Origin: Oceanobacillus timonensis
GTDB lineage: Bacteria; Bacillota; Bacilli; Bacillales; Amphibacillaceae
Length of the DNA: 64,000 nucleotides
Reading direction: 5' to 3'
NCBI RefSeq assembly: GCF_900166635.1
Contig: NZ_LT800497.1
Coordinates: forward strand, 3,706,344 to 3,770,343
Position 1 is the stretch's first letter, and each line of letters begins with the position of its first letter. A model generated the notes under the pieces. That model was given only the letters and a program-made list of their open reading frames with translations, made no database searches and had not been told where the DNA came from. The position numbers and the translations under genes were made by a program. This document shows positions 16,313 to 24,288 of the stretch, in pieces.

Positions 16313-16523
16313 GTTCTACTACCTCCCATTTCTCTGAAAATAATTCGATATTTGTTTCTTTCCACGGCACCCTACCGAAACGACTTTCAACGTATAAATA
16401 CGGTGCAGTCATTTTGCTATGCTCATCCGGAAATTGAGCACGAATTACGACATCATCACTCCATTGTGGCAATCTCATGCCTTTACCTTGTTTCACTTGT
16501 TCAAATGCTTCTCCAAAGTTCAT
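16305..16523 (-). CDS. DUF2829 (Tad2-like) protein
   Basis: 72 residues. The N-terminus MNFGEAFEQVKQGKGMRLPQW and the closing segment PYLYVESRFGRVPWKETNIELFSEKWEVVE give the DUF2829 pattern (NFGEAL..K.GKk.aR..W ... vpW.ps..D.l..DW.vv). Tad2, the anti-Thoeris protein that binds the gcADPR-type signal, belongs to this family. Whether this member binds a nucleotide signal is not shown by sequence alone. It sits in the head module between MuF and scaffold genes, not in the early region, so it would be made late. Good ribosome site (GGAGGGATAAC). Confidence 0.7.
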   Translation of the reverse strand: MNFGEAFEQVKQGKGMRLPQWSDDVVIRAQFPDEHSKMTAPYLYVESRFGRVPWKETNIELFSEKWEVVEHA

Positions 16524-16586
16524 GTTATCCCTCCTTCCATCATTTACAAAGGCTACTACCTGTAGCTAGGAGATAGATGGACCACC

Positions 16587-16751
16587 TTACTTTTCTGCCT
16601 CAGAAGGCTTTACATTTTCTATGTTATTATCTGGTGGTTTTCCTTTTATAATTGGAGTATCTTTTGTAACAGTATTATTCTCTGTCAATGCATTGGCGAT
16701 ACGCTTCAAGCTATTGTCAATTGACTTTAGATATTTTTCTGTTTTATCCAA
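16587..16751 (-). CDS. Small phage protein with TTG start (54 aa)
   Basis: TTG start at 16,751 with AGGAGTGG 6 nt before it. The product begins (M)DKTEKYLKSIDNSLKRIANAL, a clear amphipathic helix, and ends in a flexible Pro/Lys-rich tail. It directly follows the MuF gene. This type of small helical protein is common downstream of minor head genes. Function unknown. Confidence 0.55.
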   Translation of the reverse strand: MDKTEKYLKSIDNSLKRIANALTENNTVTKDTPIIKGKPPDNNIENVKPSEAEK

Positions 16752-16762
16752 ATTAACCACTC

Positions 16763-17704
16763 CTATAAAGTGTATTTACCTTTCCGTTCTGCAAAGAAAG
16801 CTTCTCTCCATGCTCCTGCAAGCAGCACCGTACTCGACCTACAAAAAGGATGCATAGGCTCAGCATTAATGCCTGGCATCATATTTTTCACTTTGAACTT
16901 CTTACCGTTCAAACTTCTGCATGTCTTTGTGGTACGGCCATCCATCATCGCGATGAATTCATATTCAGCTTCCGGGTCATCCTTGGTCAAGGCTTCATAA
17001 CTTAGCTTCTGAGCCCCTGCCTGCACCCTAGCTGTTTCTGTAATTAATAACCTTCTAGCTTCAAAAGTGGTAACATCAAAACGCTCCCGTATATCTGGTA
17101 CGAATCTATCTGGATGAACACCGCGGATAATGGTGCTGTTCATAATCGTATCTAGTTCATCACGCAGTTTCTCCATGTCATCCCAAATTCGTGAGGACCA
17201 TGTCGCACTATGGAATGAAGCGCCAACGAGTGATAGCAGCGTTTCTGTGGAAATAACCATATCAGCACCTAATATACCTGCCTGTCTTGCCACTTCCTCA
17301 ATCCCGGCCTGTTCCAGGTATTCCTGAAAGGTAGTCTCTATATCATTTGCCATTGCAACAAGATGCGCATTTAAATACATCATCAGTAATTCTTGGCGGT
17401 TGATATACATTTTCGTGTTGTAGGTGGACAGCTCTCGATTCGCTTTATCGCTAAAATTCTTTTCTTTGACGTATCTTGCAGCAGTATCCTGGAAAGCTTG
17501 TACATCCATTTCAGAAACCCGCTTTTTAGCTTCTGCAGGAGTTAGTTTATTCTTAACAGCATACCTTGCATAAAAGCTTTGAATTTCCTTCTCCGCCTCG
17601 CGCAGAGCCACATTGATAATTCGGCGTATTTCCTTCACAATTTCCTCGTCTTTCATTTGCTCCTGTTTGATGTTTTCACGTTCACGATCTTGCCAATATG
17701 ACAT
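16763..17704 (-). CDS. Minor head protein, SPP1 gp7/MuF family
   Basis: 313 residues. The C-terminal MuF domain is seen at about residues 245-300: MDGRTTKTCRSLNGKKFKVKNM, then MPGINAEPMHPFCRSS. Its conserved Cys and His residues match the family pattern. The N-terminal two thirds are helical. Such proteins bind the portal and take part in head assembly or DNA ejection. There is no extra toxin domain at the C-terminus, unlike some MuF fusions. Confidence 0.9.
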   Translation of the reverse strand: MSYWQDRERENIKQEQMKDEEIVKEIRRIINVALREAEKEIQSFYARYAVKNKLTPAEAKKRVSEMDVQAFQDTAARYVKEKNFSDKANRELSTYNTKMYINRQELLMMYLNAHLVAMANDIETTFQEYLEQAGIEEVARQAGILGADMVISTETLLSLVGASFHSATWSSRIWDDMEKLRDELDTIMNSTIIRGVHPDRFVPDIRERFDVTTFEARRLLITETARVQAGAQKLSYEALTKDDPEAEYEFIAMMDGRTTKTCRSLNGKKFKVKNMMPGINAEPMHPFCRSSTVLLAGAWREAFFAERKGKYTL

Positions 17705-17718
17705 TTGATATCACCGTC

Positions 17719-17874
17719 CTATAACCACAAGACGCTTATAATAAATGAAGCCATTCCAGCTATGCTGACAGCTGTTAAACTTTTTCTAAGTTTAGTGTCT
17801 TGCTTTTCACCAACTACACCCATGAAGCCTAAAACTATTACGATTAATAATACAATTTGAAACGCTATGACCAT
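17719..17874 (-). CDS. Small phage membrane protein (51 aa)
   Basis: ATG at 17,874 behind GAGGG at the 3' end of the portal gene. Two hydrophobic segments are seen: residues 2-21 (VIAFQIVLLIVIVLGFMGVV) and 34-51 (LTAVSIAGMASFIISVLWL), joined by a short charged loop (GEKQDTKLRK). Probably a two-helix inner membrane protein. Its role among head genes is unknown. Confidence 0.6.
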   Translation of the reverse strand: MVIAFQIVLLIVIVLGFMGVVGEKQDTKLRKSLTAVSIAGMASFIISVLWL

Positions 17875-17885
17875 AATTCAATCCC

Positions 17886-19301
17886 TCAACTTTCTACCTC
17901 CATATAACTTGAAGTCTGTCGCTGTTGTTTCCGTTCTTCTTCACGCTTAGCTATCTCTTCTTGCGGATTTTCCACAAATGACAACAGGCTTAGTTTGGTC
18001 TCATCGGATAACTCACCACCAAGACTTGTGAAAGAGTCAATCTCATCTTTAATAGACTTCGGAAGATTCGGCGTAAACGTAATAGAAATGCTGTTTGGTT
18101 CAAAGCTACCCTCACTCGCAAGCGTCATAATATTATTAATTAAACGGTATCGCTCACGTAAGGATTTTTTGAACAGCCTTTCTTTTGTGGCTCTTTTCTG
18201 TTCCAGTCCGAACAATTTATATTTCAAAGCTTCGCCGGACTGATTTCCGGAAAAGGAATCGTCGTCCATATTCGGCGTGTACGTAAACATATGAATGTCA
18301 TTTTTCACTCGATCCTTGTACGATTCCGTTCCCTGCACATCATATTTTTTATAGATGTAGTCCGCGTCAGCAGAAGTCTGTTTCCCTTCTGCATCCGGCT
18401 CTGTCTGTAACAATATTAAATTGTGTTCTTTCATCTGTTTGGCGTCGTTCGCGTCTATATCCACATTGCCTGTAATTTTCAGCATGGCATCATTAAAATC
18501 TGTCATGTAGTTTGCTGTGTCAGATTCAGCTTCATCGTATAAATCAATCAATGACAGCACCTTTTCAAAGTCTCCACGACGAAAACGATTATTGCTGTAT
18601 TCGATAATGGGCACGCCATCAAAAGCATGTGACTGTTCGCTTAATAAAGTCAGACTGTAATCTTCTCTTAAATCATAGGAATTAATCACGCTGCTTGTAT
18701 ATAAATAAACAGTCGTCTTCTCGGAAAAAGCATTGTATAGATATCTGACACCAGCTATCGGATTCTGTTCCACCGTGTCATCATAAATAACAAATGTATG
18801 CTGGACTTCTGAAACTGTGAACCTTGTTTCATCTGCCTGCGAACGATATAGCAATTCATAAGCCCGGCCATAGATTGATTGGTCAAGTACCAACTCACTA
18901 TTATGCTCATCCGCGTCATTTACTCTATTAATCTCCCGCAGCTGTTCATCAACTGAATCAATGGGATAGTTGGTTTTTAAAGGAATACCCACCATATAGC
19001 CTTGAATAAATCCAGATACGTACTCACCAAATGCATGAACGGCTCTGTTATCTGCCAAATGGTCCTCGCGCCTGCGGTTCGGCCTTAATATATTTGTATT
19101 TTCAGCTTCATAGTACGACTGTAATGTCTCCAAGCGCGGACGTTGATGCAGCTGATGATGCTGTATCATTTCTGATAAGTCATCCAAGTTATCTAACAAT
19201 GCATTAATGCCTCTGTACGTATAATGCATGTTGGATTCTTTAGAAAAACGCTTAACAGATCTTGTAGAAACTAACCCTTTTTCAAACTCATTTACTTTCA
19301 T
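17886..19301 (-). CDS. Portal protein, SPP1 gp6 family
   Basis: 471 residues, of the usual length for the family. Features: YYEAENTNILRPNRRREDHLADNRAVHAFGEYVSGFIQGYMVGIP near the N-terminus, a wing region with PIIEYSNNRFRRGDFEKVLSLIDLYD, and the clip/stem helices with NQSGEALKYKLFGLEQKRATKE. These are hallmarks of SPP1 gp6-like portals. It forms the dodecameric DNA gate of the head and recruits terminase, whose gene is next upstream. Confidence 0.92.
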   Translation of the reverse strand: MKVNEFEKGLVSTRSVKRFSKESNMHYTYRGINALLDNLDDLSEMIQHHQLHQRPRLETLQSYYEAENTNILRPNRRREDHLADNRAVHAFGEYVSGFIQGYMVGIPLKTNYPIDSVDEQLREINRVNDADEHNSELVLDQSIYGRAYELLYRSQADETRFTVSEVQHTFVIYDDTVEQNPIAGVRYLYNAFSEKTTVYLYTSSVINSYDLREDYSLTLLSEQSHAFDGVPIIEYSNNRFRRGDFEKVLSLIDLYDEAESDTANYMTDFNDAMLKITGNVDIDANDAKQMKEHNLILLQTEPDAEGKQTSADADYIYKKYDVQGTESYKDRVKNDIHMFTYTPNMDDDSFSGNQSGEALKYKLFGLEQKRATKERLFKKSLRERYRLINNIMTLASEGSFEPNSISITFTPNLPKSIKDEIDSFTSLGGELSDETKLSLLSFVENPQEEIAKREEERKQQRQTSSYMEVES

Positions 19302-19313
19302 TTGCGCACCTCC

Positions 19314-20582
19314 TTACAAGCCAAGCGTTTTGAACGCCTCGTACTTTTTTCGCTTGTCTTTTTTCACTGGCCTGATTGGTTCACAGGCATACCTAATAGC
19401 ATCTATACAATGATTATAGGTATCTACCGGCTCATTGACATATTCATTGGTCTGCTTATCTTTTTTCCATGTGTAGTTTTCCAGTTCCTCAATCGTTTTG
19501 AAGCACCTTTCATCAACAATGATTTCAAACTGTTGTATGAATTGTATCCCTTGCATGATGCTGTCCTTCCCTTTTCTGGCTGGGATGATTCTATTAATCC
19601 CCCGTTGCTGAATCTCTGCTATGCTTTTCTTTTCAGCACTATCAGCAATGATTTTTTCTTTTGCATATCCCAAATTCTTTATAACCTCTGCTATTTGGTC
19701 ATTTAGCATTTCTTTCTTCACGTATTCATCCAGGATGTACAGTTTTCTGTTATCCACATCCACTTTTAAATGCACAAAAGCACTCGGGTCATTCACATAA
19801 CCGAAATCAAGTCCAAAAAAAGAAGGCAACCGTCTTATGCCTTCTCTGTCTATGATTTTCTTTGTAAATTTAGGAAACACCAATTTATCTAATGTCGCAA
19901 AGTCACCTAAAGCATAAATGCGATAATAAGCAGGATTACGATCTGCAAGATTTTCAAGGGTTCGATACACGGTTTCGTCCAAAAACTTATTATCTGTATA
20001 AGTAGAATGAATAATGGCTATATCATCTGACGGCTCATTTTCAAAAAAATATTTATATACCCAATTGAGTTTACTGACAGGGTTGAACATTAAATATAAT
20101 TGTTTATTTTTATGAGTTCTTTCTCTCAAACGGATAGTAAGTTGTGTGTAATCTTCCAAATTAAATTCTGTTGCTTCTTCCATCACGACATCAGAAATGC
20201 CTTTGATGGATTTTATTTTCTCCGGGTTATCCATCCCTTTAAATAAAAACACTGCTCCATTAGGCAACTCAATTCGATAATCAGTCATATTTATTTTACA
20301 GTAATCAAGTATTCCAAAATCACTTAAACATGATTTTACATCTTCAAAAATAGAATCTTTAATGGTTGCAGCCACTTTTCTGGTGAACAGTATCTTCCTG
20401 GGTTCGCTCCACGACTTCAATGCTTTAAGGATTACTTTTTGGACAACTCCATGACTTTTACCGCTAGAAGCACCACCATAATGCACTTCTGTAAAATGAG
20501 AGTAATCAAAAAGCACTTGATAAATCTTTTTGTTAAACACCTTATGCGGTTTTGGAATATTGATGTTAATCTGTGTCATCAT
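19314..20582 (-). CDS. terL: Terminase large subunit (PBSX/SPP1 type)
   Basis: About 422 residues. The ATPase part has Walker A GGASSGKS near residue 40 and Walker B ISDVVMEEATEF near 140. The RNase H-like nuclease part has FGLDFGYVNDPSA, IIADSAE and YNHCIDAIRYA, which supply its acidic residues. It drives and cuts DNA during packaging. It overlaps the small subunit gene. Candidate starts are GTG 20,588 and ATG 20,582 and 20,579; the ATGs are preferred. Confidence 0.92.
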   Translation of the reverse strand: MMTQININIPKPHKVFNKKIYQVLFDYSHFTEVHYGGASSGKSHGVVQKVILKALKSWSEPRKILFTRKVAATIKDSIFEDVKSCLSDFGILDYCKINMTDYRIELPNGAVFLFKGMDNPEKIKSIKGISDVVMEEATEFNLEDYTQLTIRLRERTHKNKQLYLMFNPVSKLNWVYKYFFENEPSDDIAIIHSTYTDNKFLDETVYRTLENLADRNPAYYRIYALGDFATLDKLVFPKFTKKIIDREGIRRLPSFFGLDFGYVNDPSAFVHLKVDVDNRKLYILDEYVKKEMLNDQIAEVIKNLGYAKEKIIADSAEKKSIAEIQQRGINRIIPARKGKDSIMQGIQFIQQFEIIVDERCFKTIEELENYTWKKDKQTNEYVNEPVDTYNHCIDAIRYACEPIRPVKKDKRKKYEAFKTLGL

Positions 20583-20991
20583 AATCACCTAAAGTGATAT
20601 CGATGTTTTTATTAGTCTGCTCAACTTCTTGTTTATCTCGCCATTCATTTGCTTTGCGATTTTTTAACCAGAATATTTGCGCCGTAGTATTAGGTTTATT
20701 GTATTTAGTGACCTCCACCACTTCGCCTTCTTGGGTTACCATTTCTTCTTGATAATGAAATCCTAAAGCTGTTTTAAGCATCGCGTTTTCCACTTGACGA
20801 TCAACTACCTCTTTACCTTTTTTTAAGGAGTCTTGAATGTCTTGATATTTCTTTTTCCATGTTTGTAAAGTGGAATAACCTATACCCATATTTAAAGCTA
20901 TTTGCTCGTCAGTTAAACCGTCTCTTGCCCAACCTTCTATTTTGATTAAACCTTCTTCTGTTATCCATTCAGCGTATTTTCCTTTTGCCAT
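20566..20991 (-). CDS. terS: Terminase small subunit
   Basis: About 141 residues. An N-terminal helix-turn-helix is clear: IEGWARDGLTDEQIALNMG, then GYSTLQTWKKKY. Next comes a helical oligomerisation region (ENAMLKTALGFHYQEEM) and the conserved end QIFWLKNRKANEWRDKQ typical of XtmA/Terminase_2 proteins. It recognises the packaging site, which may lie in the gene-free 20,992-21,200 just upstream. Confidence 0.88.
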   Translation of the reverse strand: MAKGKYAEWITEEGLIKIEGWARDGLTDEQIALNMGIGYSTLQTWKKKYQDIQDSLKKGKEVVDRQVENAMLKTALGFHYQEEMVTQEGEVVEVTKYNKPNTTAQIFWLKNRKANEWRDKQEVEQTNKNIDITLGDYDDTD

Positions 20992-21041
20992 CACATAAGC
21001 ACTCCCTCCCGATATTTGACGTTATGTTCTATGTATTTTTG

Positions 21042-21080
21042 TAAAAAGATGACGCACTCCCCTCACCAGGAAATGCGCCT
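21042..21080 (-). terminator. Possible intrinsic terminator between late regulator and terminase genes
   Basis: Minus-strand GCGCA ... TGCGTC stem with an inner CC/GG pair and ATCTTTTT after it. The stem is imperfect. The 200-nt space around it holds no convincing gene; a packaging site is possible but not recognisable. Confidence 0.4.
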
Positions 21081-21200
21081 CAATAAGATATAGGTAAACA
21101 CCGTCCTGCTCATACATAACCGATGTTTATTTTATTTAGCGGAACAACCAGGGTATCCCTACCTGTCCCACCTGCCATCCAGTTTACAGTAAAGGATTTC

Positions 21201-21650
21201 CTAGTTACAAATTCTTTCTTTTTGTTCCGTTTGTGCCATTTGTTCCGCTTGTATCGACGAATATATTTGATTAACTATATTGATTTTTCTTCGATTAACT
21301 GCGGATAAAGACATATCCATTTCAATCGCAATCTCTCTTAAGGGTTTGCCGTCCAACAATTCATCAAGTATTAATTGGTCACGCTCATTTTTAACTGCTG
21401 CAGAGTGCTTTTGAATCAAAATGATTTTATTTCTTATTTTTTTCGTTTTCCTTTCGTGCTTCTCCATCCTTATTATTTCTTGATAAACAGGGTCACTAGT
21501 ACTTCCTTGCGCTTTGGGCATAGTCGCTTCGATACCGTATTTAGATACAAGAGTATTAGTTTGTTCAACATTTTCCAGGCGTTTATTAATCAGCAATTTC
21601 ATCATCCAACGATAATTTTTAATTGTTTCATGTATTTCGTGCTTATTCAT
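21201..21650 (-). CDS. ArpU/RinA-like late transcription regulator
   Basis: About 149 residues from ATG 21,650, which overlaps the upstream stop. The N-terminal part is helical and basic. The C-terminal part carries a sigma-region-4-like helix-turn-helix, LILDELLDGKPLREIAIEMDMSLSAVNRRK. This plan and the position just before terminase match the ArpU/DUF1492-type activators that turn on phage late genes. The DNA target is not evident. It may act on the transcription that has to pass the terminator at 22,307-22,350. Confidence 0.7.
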   Translation of the reverse strand: MNKHEIHETIKNYRWMMKLLINKRLENVEQTNTLVSKYGIEATMPKAQGSTSDPVYQEIIRMEKHERKTKKIRNKIILIQKHSAAVKNERDQLILDELLDGKPLREIAIEMDMSLSAVNRRKINIVNQIYSSIQAEQMAQTEQKERICN

Positions 21651-22173
21651 TTGATTCAGCACCTTTCTTCAGCATGTAATAAGCATTGTTATCTTTGTGA
21701 TTATCAGCGTGACAACCTTGGCATAACAGGATGAGGTTATCTATATCCGTGGTACCACCTTTCGCAAATTCTTTCACGTGATGAATATGAAGATTATCGT
21801 TCGCTCCGCAAGAAGTGCACTTATTGCTGCATTTCTCATATACTTGCTTCTTTAAATTGGCACTGATATACCTGCCTTCTTTGAATGTTTCTTTTTTTCC
21901 ACTCAGTATCTCTCTGAATTGATTGACGTGATGCGTTGTGCACGATAAATATTGCATATATATCCCTGCTATTGGTGGAGGGGCAGGAACGGCATCATCT
22001 TTCTCTATTACTTTTAAATTATCTGCCGGAACACCTGTTACCTTTTCCATTTCTTTTAATGATTTCTTTCTTAACATCCTCATACCCATTAGTTCTCCGC
22101 CGTATATTTCTTCACTCCACCAAACCATTTTTCGGTCATTTATCACTTCAGTTTTGATTTGCTTGTTATTCAT
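21643..22173 (-). CDS. HNH endonuclease with N-terminal regulatory-like segment
   Basis: 176 residues. The C-terminal half is an HNH nuclease with zinc-binding CxxC pairs: EKCSNKCTSCGANDNLHIHHVKEFAKGGTTDIDNLILLCQGCHADNH, where HHV and N-x-x-LLC-x-x-CH are the catalytic motif. The first 95 residues hold an XRE-like helix segment (GMRMLRKKSLKEMEKVTGVPADNLKVIEKDD) that seems to be a remnant or working DNA-binding part. HNH enzymes next to terminase often assist cos cleavage; that role here is inferred. Confidence 0.8.
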   Translation of the reverse strand: MNNKQIKTEVINDRKMVWWSEEIYGGELMGMRMLRKKSLKEMEKVTGVPADNLKVIEKDDAVPAPPPIAGIYMQYLSCTTHHVNQFREILSGKKETFKEGRYISANLKKQVYEKCSNKCTSCGANDNLHIHHVKEFAKGGTTDIDNLILLCQGCHADNHKDNNAYYMLKKGAESNE

Positions 22174-22288
22174 TAATTCCAGCCCCTCTCAGCAGTTCTT
22201 TGTAGTATTTACTAGGCCTAACAGGGTTTAATACTCCCGTGCGTTTGTCGCGTCTGTATGGGCTTATTTTCCATAGGATTTTGTACAT
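22166..22288 (-). CDS. Small basic phage protein (40 aa)
   Basis: ATG at 22,288 with GGGGAG 8 nt before it. The product is MYKILWKISPYRRDKRTGVL and continues basic (NPVRPSKYYKELLRGAG). Its stop lies inside the start of the HNH gene (ATGAATAA), so the two are coupled. It begins only 19 nt after a strong terminator, so its mRNA must come by read-through. Unknown function. Confidence 0.6.
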   Translation of the reverse strand: MYKILWKISPYRRDKRTGVLNPVRPSKYYKELLRGAGINE

Positions 22289-22306
22289 TTCACCGACTCC
22301 CCTCAA

Positions 22307-22350
22307 ATAAAAAAGGACAGACTGGATTCCCTCAAATCCAAATCTGCCCT
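22307..22350 (-). terminator. Strong intrinsic terminator at the early/late junction
   Basis: On the minus strand GGGCAGA-TT-TGGATT (22,348-22,334) pairs with AATCCA-G-TCTGTCC (22,327-22,314), loop TGAGGG, followed by TTTTTT. Thirteen pairs with one small bulge. It separates the replication and accessory operon from the HNH, ArpU and terminase genes. Confidence 0.8.
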
Positions 22351-22392
22351 GATTGTTTCAGTAGCTTGTTATTTAGTTATGCTTGTATTTCT

Positions 22393-22626
22393 TTATATCT
22401 TTTCAATCCGTTCAAATCGATATTTCTGCATTGTCGGATTTTCCCTACCGTTTGGAACTTCTGATAAAAAGTCATTTATTGGTCTTATAAACATTTCACA
22501 GTCGCCTTCAATAGAATGATAAACAACAAATTCGTCAAATGTTTCATGGTCTCCTGCAATGCCGATAACATAATATAATCCGCCTTTGAAATGGCGATAT
22601 AAACAGAGCGCTTCAATAAACCTCAT
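22393..22626 (-). CDS. DUF1653 protein
   Basis: 77 residues. LYRHFKGGLYYVIGIAGDHETFDEFVVYHSI and MFIRPINDFLSEV match the DUF1653 pattern (YRHFKG..Y.V......ET.E..VVY.....vRp...F). The function of the family is not established. It is the last gene before the early-region terminator. Confidence 0.8.
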   Translation of the reverse strand: MRFIEALCLYRHFKGGLYYVIGIAGDHETFDEFVVYHSIEGDCEMFIRPINDFLSEVPNGRENPTMQKYRFERIEKI

Positions 22627-22635
22627 ATATTCACC

Positions 22636-22803
22636 TCATTTCATCGTATAACTAACCTTCTTGGCATGAATCTTTCCGTTCTGCCACGTAATACTCGTCT
22701 CCCCGAAACCGCTGTCTGGCTTTGGTACTTTTTCTATTTCACCGTTCTTCACCACAAGAACAGCATCTTCCCTCAGATTGATTTCTACTTTGCTTGTTTC
22801 CAC
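22636..22803 (-). CDS. DUF3954-like small protein (55 aa, GTG start)
   Basis: GTG at 22,803 with AAGGGTGATT upstream. The product begins (M)ETSKVEINLREDAVLVVKNG and ends ETSITWQNGKIHAKKVSYTMK. That matches the pattern of DUF3954 proteins found in Bacillus prophages (INL.E.AV.VVK.G ... T..WQNGK). Function unknown. Confidence 0.65.
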   Translation of the reverse strand: METSKVEINLREDAVLVVKNGEIEKVPKPDSGFGETSITWQNGKIHAKKVSYTMK

Positions 22804-22807
22804 ACAA

Positions 22808-22897
22808 TCACCCTTGTTCCTTAATTATTGAAATGCCCATAACGATTAATATTATCCAAACAGTTGTCCACCACGGATGAGCGTATATAATTTCCAT
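22808..22897 (-). CDS. Single-helix phage membrane peptide (29 aa)
   Basis: ATG at 22,897 overlaps the upstream stop (TGATG) and has GGAGGGTG 7 nt away. The product is MEIIYAHPWWTTVWIILIVM plus GISIIKEQG, a single membrane-spanning helix. Function unknown. Confidence 0.6.
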   Translation of the reverse strand: MEIIYAHPWWTTVWIILIVMGISIIKEQG

Positions 22898-23256
22898 CAC
22901 TTAACACCCTCCAATCTGTACACCTCAACCTCTGTGCGTTCTTCCTCTTTTCCACACTTTATAATACTAGATTCCATGTGCTTGACTTGCCTGTCATCGT
23001 TATATACGACCTTGTTAAGAGCGTCTGTTACTCCCTTGAATAGGTTATCAATATCAGCCCTATTACCATGCGCATAATGTGTTAATTTAACACCTACATC
23101 CCCATCAATCGGCTGCGTTTTCATGCTTGCCTTAGCTATCCAGGAGACTTGCTTTTTATACTGGAGATAACGCTTAGCGTATTTATTAGCATACATGCTT
23201 TTTTGAGTCATTCTGACGGCCGGAACAGGCTTTAATGGAATTACGAATTTAATCAT
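22897..23256 (-). CDS. rusA: RusA-like Holliday junction resolvase
   Basis: About 119 residues. The RusA signature is clear: HGNRADIDNLFKGVTDALNKVVYNDDRQV, which holds the Asp residues that bind Mg2+. The N-terminus (FVIPLKPVPAVRMTQK) also fits. RusA cuts four-way junctions arising from RecT/YqaJ recombination and replication. ATG 23,256 overlaps the preceding stop. Confidence 0.92.
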   Translation of the reverse strand: MIKFVIPLKPVPAVRMTQKSMYANKYAKRYLQYKKQVSWIAKASMKTQPIDGDVGVKLTHYAHGNRADIDNLFKGVTDALNKVVYNDDRQVKHMESSIIKCGKEEERTEVEVYRLEGVK

Positions 23257-23465
23257 CACCCTCTCTCCTTCACATAAACGGCCTCGTAATAGCCATCTTC
23301 AATCGTCGCGATAAATTGCCCTTTCTTGTTAAAAACCTTCTCGTGTGAGCCTATATACTCGATAGGGCGCACACACTCAAACCCCGACCGCTCTTTATCG
23401 ATACACAACATCAGACATTTTCGTTTATCGGCGTGTCTCACTCTGCTAACGGCTCTCATGCTCAT
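23256..23465 (-). CDS. Unknown phage protein (69 aa)
   Basis: Starts at ATG 23,465, 8 nt from GAGGAG. The sequence MSMRAVSRVRHADKRKCLML has a basic start and is followed by a beta-rich part (GQFIATIEDGYYEAVYVKERG). It overlaps the HNH gene upstream and rusA downstream. No family recognised. Confidence 0.6.
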   Translation of the reverse strand: MSMRAVSRVRHADKRKCLMLCIDKERSGFECVRPIEYIGSHEKVFNKKGQFIATIEDGYYEAVYVKERG

Positions 23466-23470
23466 ATCAA

Positions 23471-23854
23471 TCACTCCTCACTAAAGGGCTTCCCTTCTTC
23501 GCATCCATGCTTTTCAAACCAAAATGTAACCTTTACATCTGTTTCCTGTATCAATCCATAGCGCTTAGCCAGCCTGTACTGAGTCGAATCTCTATTTAAA
23601 CTAAAAACATATCCCTGAATAATCTTCCGCCAGCTTTCCAATGGCATTGAATGCTTATTGAGGTTGCAGGAAGCACATGCCGGCACTTTATTATCTTCTG
23701 TATCCAACTCTGGATGCTCACATGTTCCATCCCACCAGTTACGCTGTATCGGTTCAAAATGGTCTGCATGCCATCCTTTCTCCGGTAAATCACTACCACA
23801 GTACCAACACTTACCGCCAGATTTATCCCATATGGCTTGTCGTTTTTTATTCAT
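23471..23854 (-). CDS. HNH endonuclease (early region)
   Basis: 127 residues. Motif: GGKCWYCGSDLPEKGWHADHFEPI, then KVPACASCNLNKHSMPLESW. Two CxxC pairs bind zinc, and ADH...N..H supplies the active site. Differs from the HNH protein beside terminase. It overlaps both neighbours by 4 nt, so it is part of the early operon. It may be a homing or recombination nuclease. Confidence 0.85.
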   Translation of the reverse strand: MNKKRQAIWDKSGGKCWYCGSDLPEKGWHADHFEPIQRNWWDGTCEHPELDTEDNKVPACASCNLNKHSMPLESWRKIIQGYVFSLNRDSTQYRLAKRYGLIQETDVKVTFWFEKHGCEEGKPFSEE

Positions 23855-24159
23855 TGCAAATCACTTTCTTTAACAAACACACCGTTAACCATCTCGCCTT
23901 CCCTGCCTGCAATCTCTGAATATGCCAGACCAACACAATCCTCAATCAACCAGCCTTTTTGTTGTGCAAGAATAGTTAAAGTAACAAAACCATCACCAAT
24001 GGAATCCATAATTTGTTCCTCATTTCCTTTAGCTAAACCCTGCGCTAACTCACCAATCTCTTCCGTGACTTTTAACATCTGTTTCTCTGGCGCTGCTTTA
24101 TCCAGTCCTTTTTTCATTGCCCATACTCTGATTTGTTGTGTTAAATCATCTAAATTCAT
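23851..24159 (-). CDS. MazG-like nucleotide pyrophosphohydrolase
   Basis: 102 residues. KVTEEIGELAQGLAKGNEEQIMDSIGDGFVTLTILAQQKG has the E-E-x-x-E and D-x-x-(G)-D metal-binding motifs of the all-alpha NTP pyrophosphatase fold. The enzyme would hydrolyse nucleoside triphosphates, perhaps to adjust dNTP pools or alarmone response during infection. The substrate cannot be told from sequence. Confidence 0.85.
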   Translation of the reverse strand: MNLDDLTQQIRVWAMKKGLDKAAPEKQMLKVTEEIGELAQGLAKGNEEQIMDSIGDGFVTLTILAQQKGWLIEDCVGLAYSEIAGREGEMVNGVFVKESDLQ

Positions 24160-24171
24160 TCTGATTCACTC

Positions 24172-24288
24172 CTATTTAAAAATAATATAATCATAGTTTT
24201 TGACTTTGCTGTTAAACGTCTCGACCACCTGTAATTTATCGCCTTCACTATTTTTATAAGTGGATTCTCTGACGCAGATTTTAATCAT
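24172..24288 (-). CDS. Small unknown phage protein (38 aa)
   Basis: ATG 24,288 with GGGGAG upstream. It overlaps the end of the preceding gene. The sequence MIKICVRESTYKNSEGDKLQ is followed by VVETFNSKVKNYDYIIFK. Beta-rich, no family recognised. Confidence 0.55.
   Translation of the reverse strand: MIKICVRESTYKNSEGDKLQVVETFNSKVKNYDYIIFK

Noticed and set aside
20992..21200. 31-codon minus-strand frame and a cos/pac site upstream of terminase
   Set aside because: The frame has no ribosome site, and no packaging-site signature can be recognised by eye.
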